Shown here one piece after another: positions 13,497 to 14,220 of a stretch of 14,220 nucleotides of DNA. Positions within the stretch are counted from its first letter, which is position 1. Every line of letters starts with the position of its first letter. The notes beneath the pieces were generated by a model. It searched no databases and was not told where the DNA came from. It saw only the letters and a program-made list of their open reading frames with translations. Origin of the DNA: Candidatus Neomicrothrix sp. UBA4742 (GTDB lineage Bacteria > Actinomycetota > Acidimicrobiia > Acidimicrobiales > Acidimicrobilacustridaceae); the NCBI GenBank assembly GCA_002403895.1, contig DHIQ01000006.1:20302-34521 (forward strand). The letters run 5' to 3'. The translations under genes and the position numbers were made by a program.

Positions 13497-14153
13497 TCAG
13501 CGCTCGGTGGCATCCAGGCCGAACAGGGGGAGGCAGGGCTCGAGACCCTCGATGACGATGTCGTTGCGGCGGCGGGGTTCCCAATCGGCGCGTTCCATCT
13601 TGAATTCGAGGCAGCGGGCGGGCTCGCCGTCTCGGGGCCTGAGCTGGTCGCCGTTGGGCTCGTAGCCGAGCGCGGCGGTCACGGCCAGCGATCGGGTGTT
13701 GTCGTGAAAGGCTCCCGTGGTGGCGCGGACGGCGTCCAGCCCGGCGAAGCCGAAATGGAGGACGGCGGCCCGCATCTCCTTGCCCAGGCCTTGGCCCTGG
13801 TGGTCCCGCTGGACCCACGAGCCGGTCTCGAAGGTGCGGGCCTGCGGAAAGGTGCCGGCCATGATGGTCTGCACGCCGACGAGCTCGTCGTCGACCCAGA
13901 CCCCGAAGGGAAGCTCCCACGCCTCGACGTCCCACGAGGCCCAGCACCGCCAGTAATACTGGAGCGAGTGGCGCTGGCGGACGCCGTCGGGCTCACGAGT
14001 CCACGCTCGCAGGAAGGGCATGTAGTCGGGATCGTGCACGCCGCGGTCGGCCAAGGCCACCAGCCCGAACATGGCCGCCTCGTCGGGGGGGCGCAACTCG
14101 AGCCGAGGCGCGCGTACTTGCAGATCGAGGAGGGGCCAGTGCTGGTGTGCCAT
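13497..14153 (-). CDS. GNAT-family N-acetyltransferase (RimJ/RimL-like), 218 aa
   Basis: Predicted to transfer an acetyl group from acetyl-CoA to an amine on a protein or small molecule. The acetyl-CoA binding motif A is visible as QRDHQGQGLGKEMR, with the Q119-x-x-G122-x-G124 pattern; it is followed by a motif B region FHDNTRSLAVTAALGYEPNG (N152, LGY). Upstream, LPFGVWVDDELVGVQ forms the expected beta strands. The N-terminus LRPPDEAAM resembles RimJ/RimL-type starts (usual length about 170-200). The C-terminal 40 residues are an extension ending VIEGLEPCLPLFGLDATER. ATG 14153 has only a weak G-rich ribosome site; 67 bases lie between it and the window edge, so its promoter may be partly visible. 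The substrate is unknown and the neighbours give no hint. Confidence 0.9.
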   Translation of the reverse strand: MAHQHWPLLDLQVRAPRLELRPPDEAAMFGLVALADRGVHDPDYMPFLRAWTREPDGVRQRHSLQYYWRCWASWDVEAWELPFGVWVDDELVGVQTIMAGTFPQARTFETGSWVQRDHQGQGLGKEMRAAVLHFGFAGLDAVRATTGAFHDNTRSLAVTAALGYEPNGDQLRPRDGEPARCLEFKMERADWEPRRRNDIVIEGLEPCLPLFGLDATER

Positions 14154-14220
14154 CGCCCCAGTGTCGTCGCGCCGGCCCCGTTCTCACTGCCAATTTCCTG
14201 CGGGGAGCGCGACCCAGTGG

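Noticed and set aside
10684..13665. A 993-codon open frame on the plus strand across phoH2 and the WS/DGAT gene
   Set aside because: It runs antisense to two clearly recognised genes and shows only Ser/Arg-rich low-complexity then Gly/His/Val-rich sequence, typical of antisense frames in GC-rich genomes.
14157..14219. CCCAGTG repeated at 14157-14163 and 14213-14219, with GTCGCGC / GCGCGAC arms between
   Set aside because: Seven-base matches in GC-rich DNA are expected by chance, and the region is cut by the window edge.

Overview
The window is a GC-rich bacterial chromosome segment, most likely from an actinobacterium. Acidimicrobiia or a related environmental lineage is a guess. The reasons are strong G/C bias at third codon positions, a bacterial wax ester synthase/diacylglycerol acyltransferase, a PIN-PhoH (PhoH2) protein, and two promoters that look leaderless. 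No RNA gene, CRISPR array, insertion sequence or integrase was seen, and no gap between genes exceeds 300 bases.

Layout. Positions 1-611 (minus) hold most of a sugar-type ABC transporter ATPase that runs off the left edge. It is divergent from a GH3 beta-glycosidase (762-2903, plus), and the 150-base gap between them holds a 14-bp inverted repeat with one mismatch, a candidate shared operator. Together they suggest uptake and intracellular hydrolysis of an oligosaccharide or glycoside. From 2927 to the right edge every gene is on the minus strand. Read in the direction of transcription from the right edge, they are: a GNAT acetyltransferase; a WS/DGAT neutral-lipid synthase with a lysine-rich tail; PhoH2; a DEDDy 3'-5' exonuclease; a DNA methyltransferase with an extra C-terminal domain; a 104-aa unknown; a 345-aa protein with a QxK nuclease-like motif; a 290-aa conserved-looking unknown; and a polar amino-acid ABC importer (binding lipoprotein, permease, ATPase).

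How they work together. The exonuclease, methyltransferase, small protein and QxK protein are tightly packed (4-bp overlap, then gaps of 6 and 9 bases). They look like one operon, best read as a restriction-modification or related DNA-defence cassette whose nuclease and exonuclease roles are inferred. The importer operon has two unusual RNA-structure candidates. One is a set of mutually exclusive hairpins in the leader of the binding-protein gene. The other is a perfect 22-bp inverted repeat with a 4-base loop inside the first codons of the permease gene, a plausible device for making more binding protein than membrane components. The two most interesting items are this hairpin and the four-gene DNA-modification operon.
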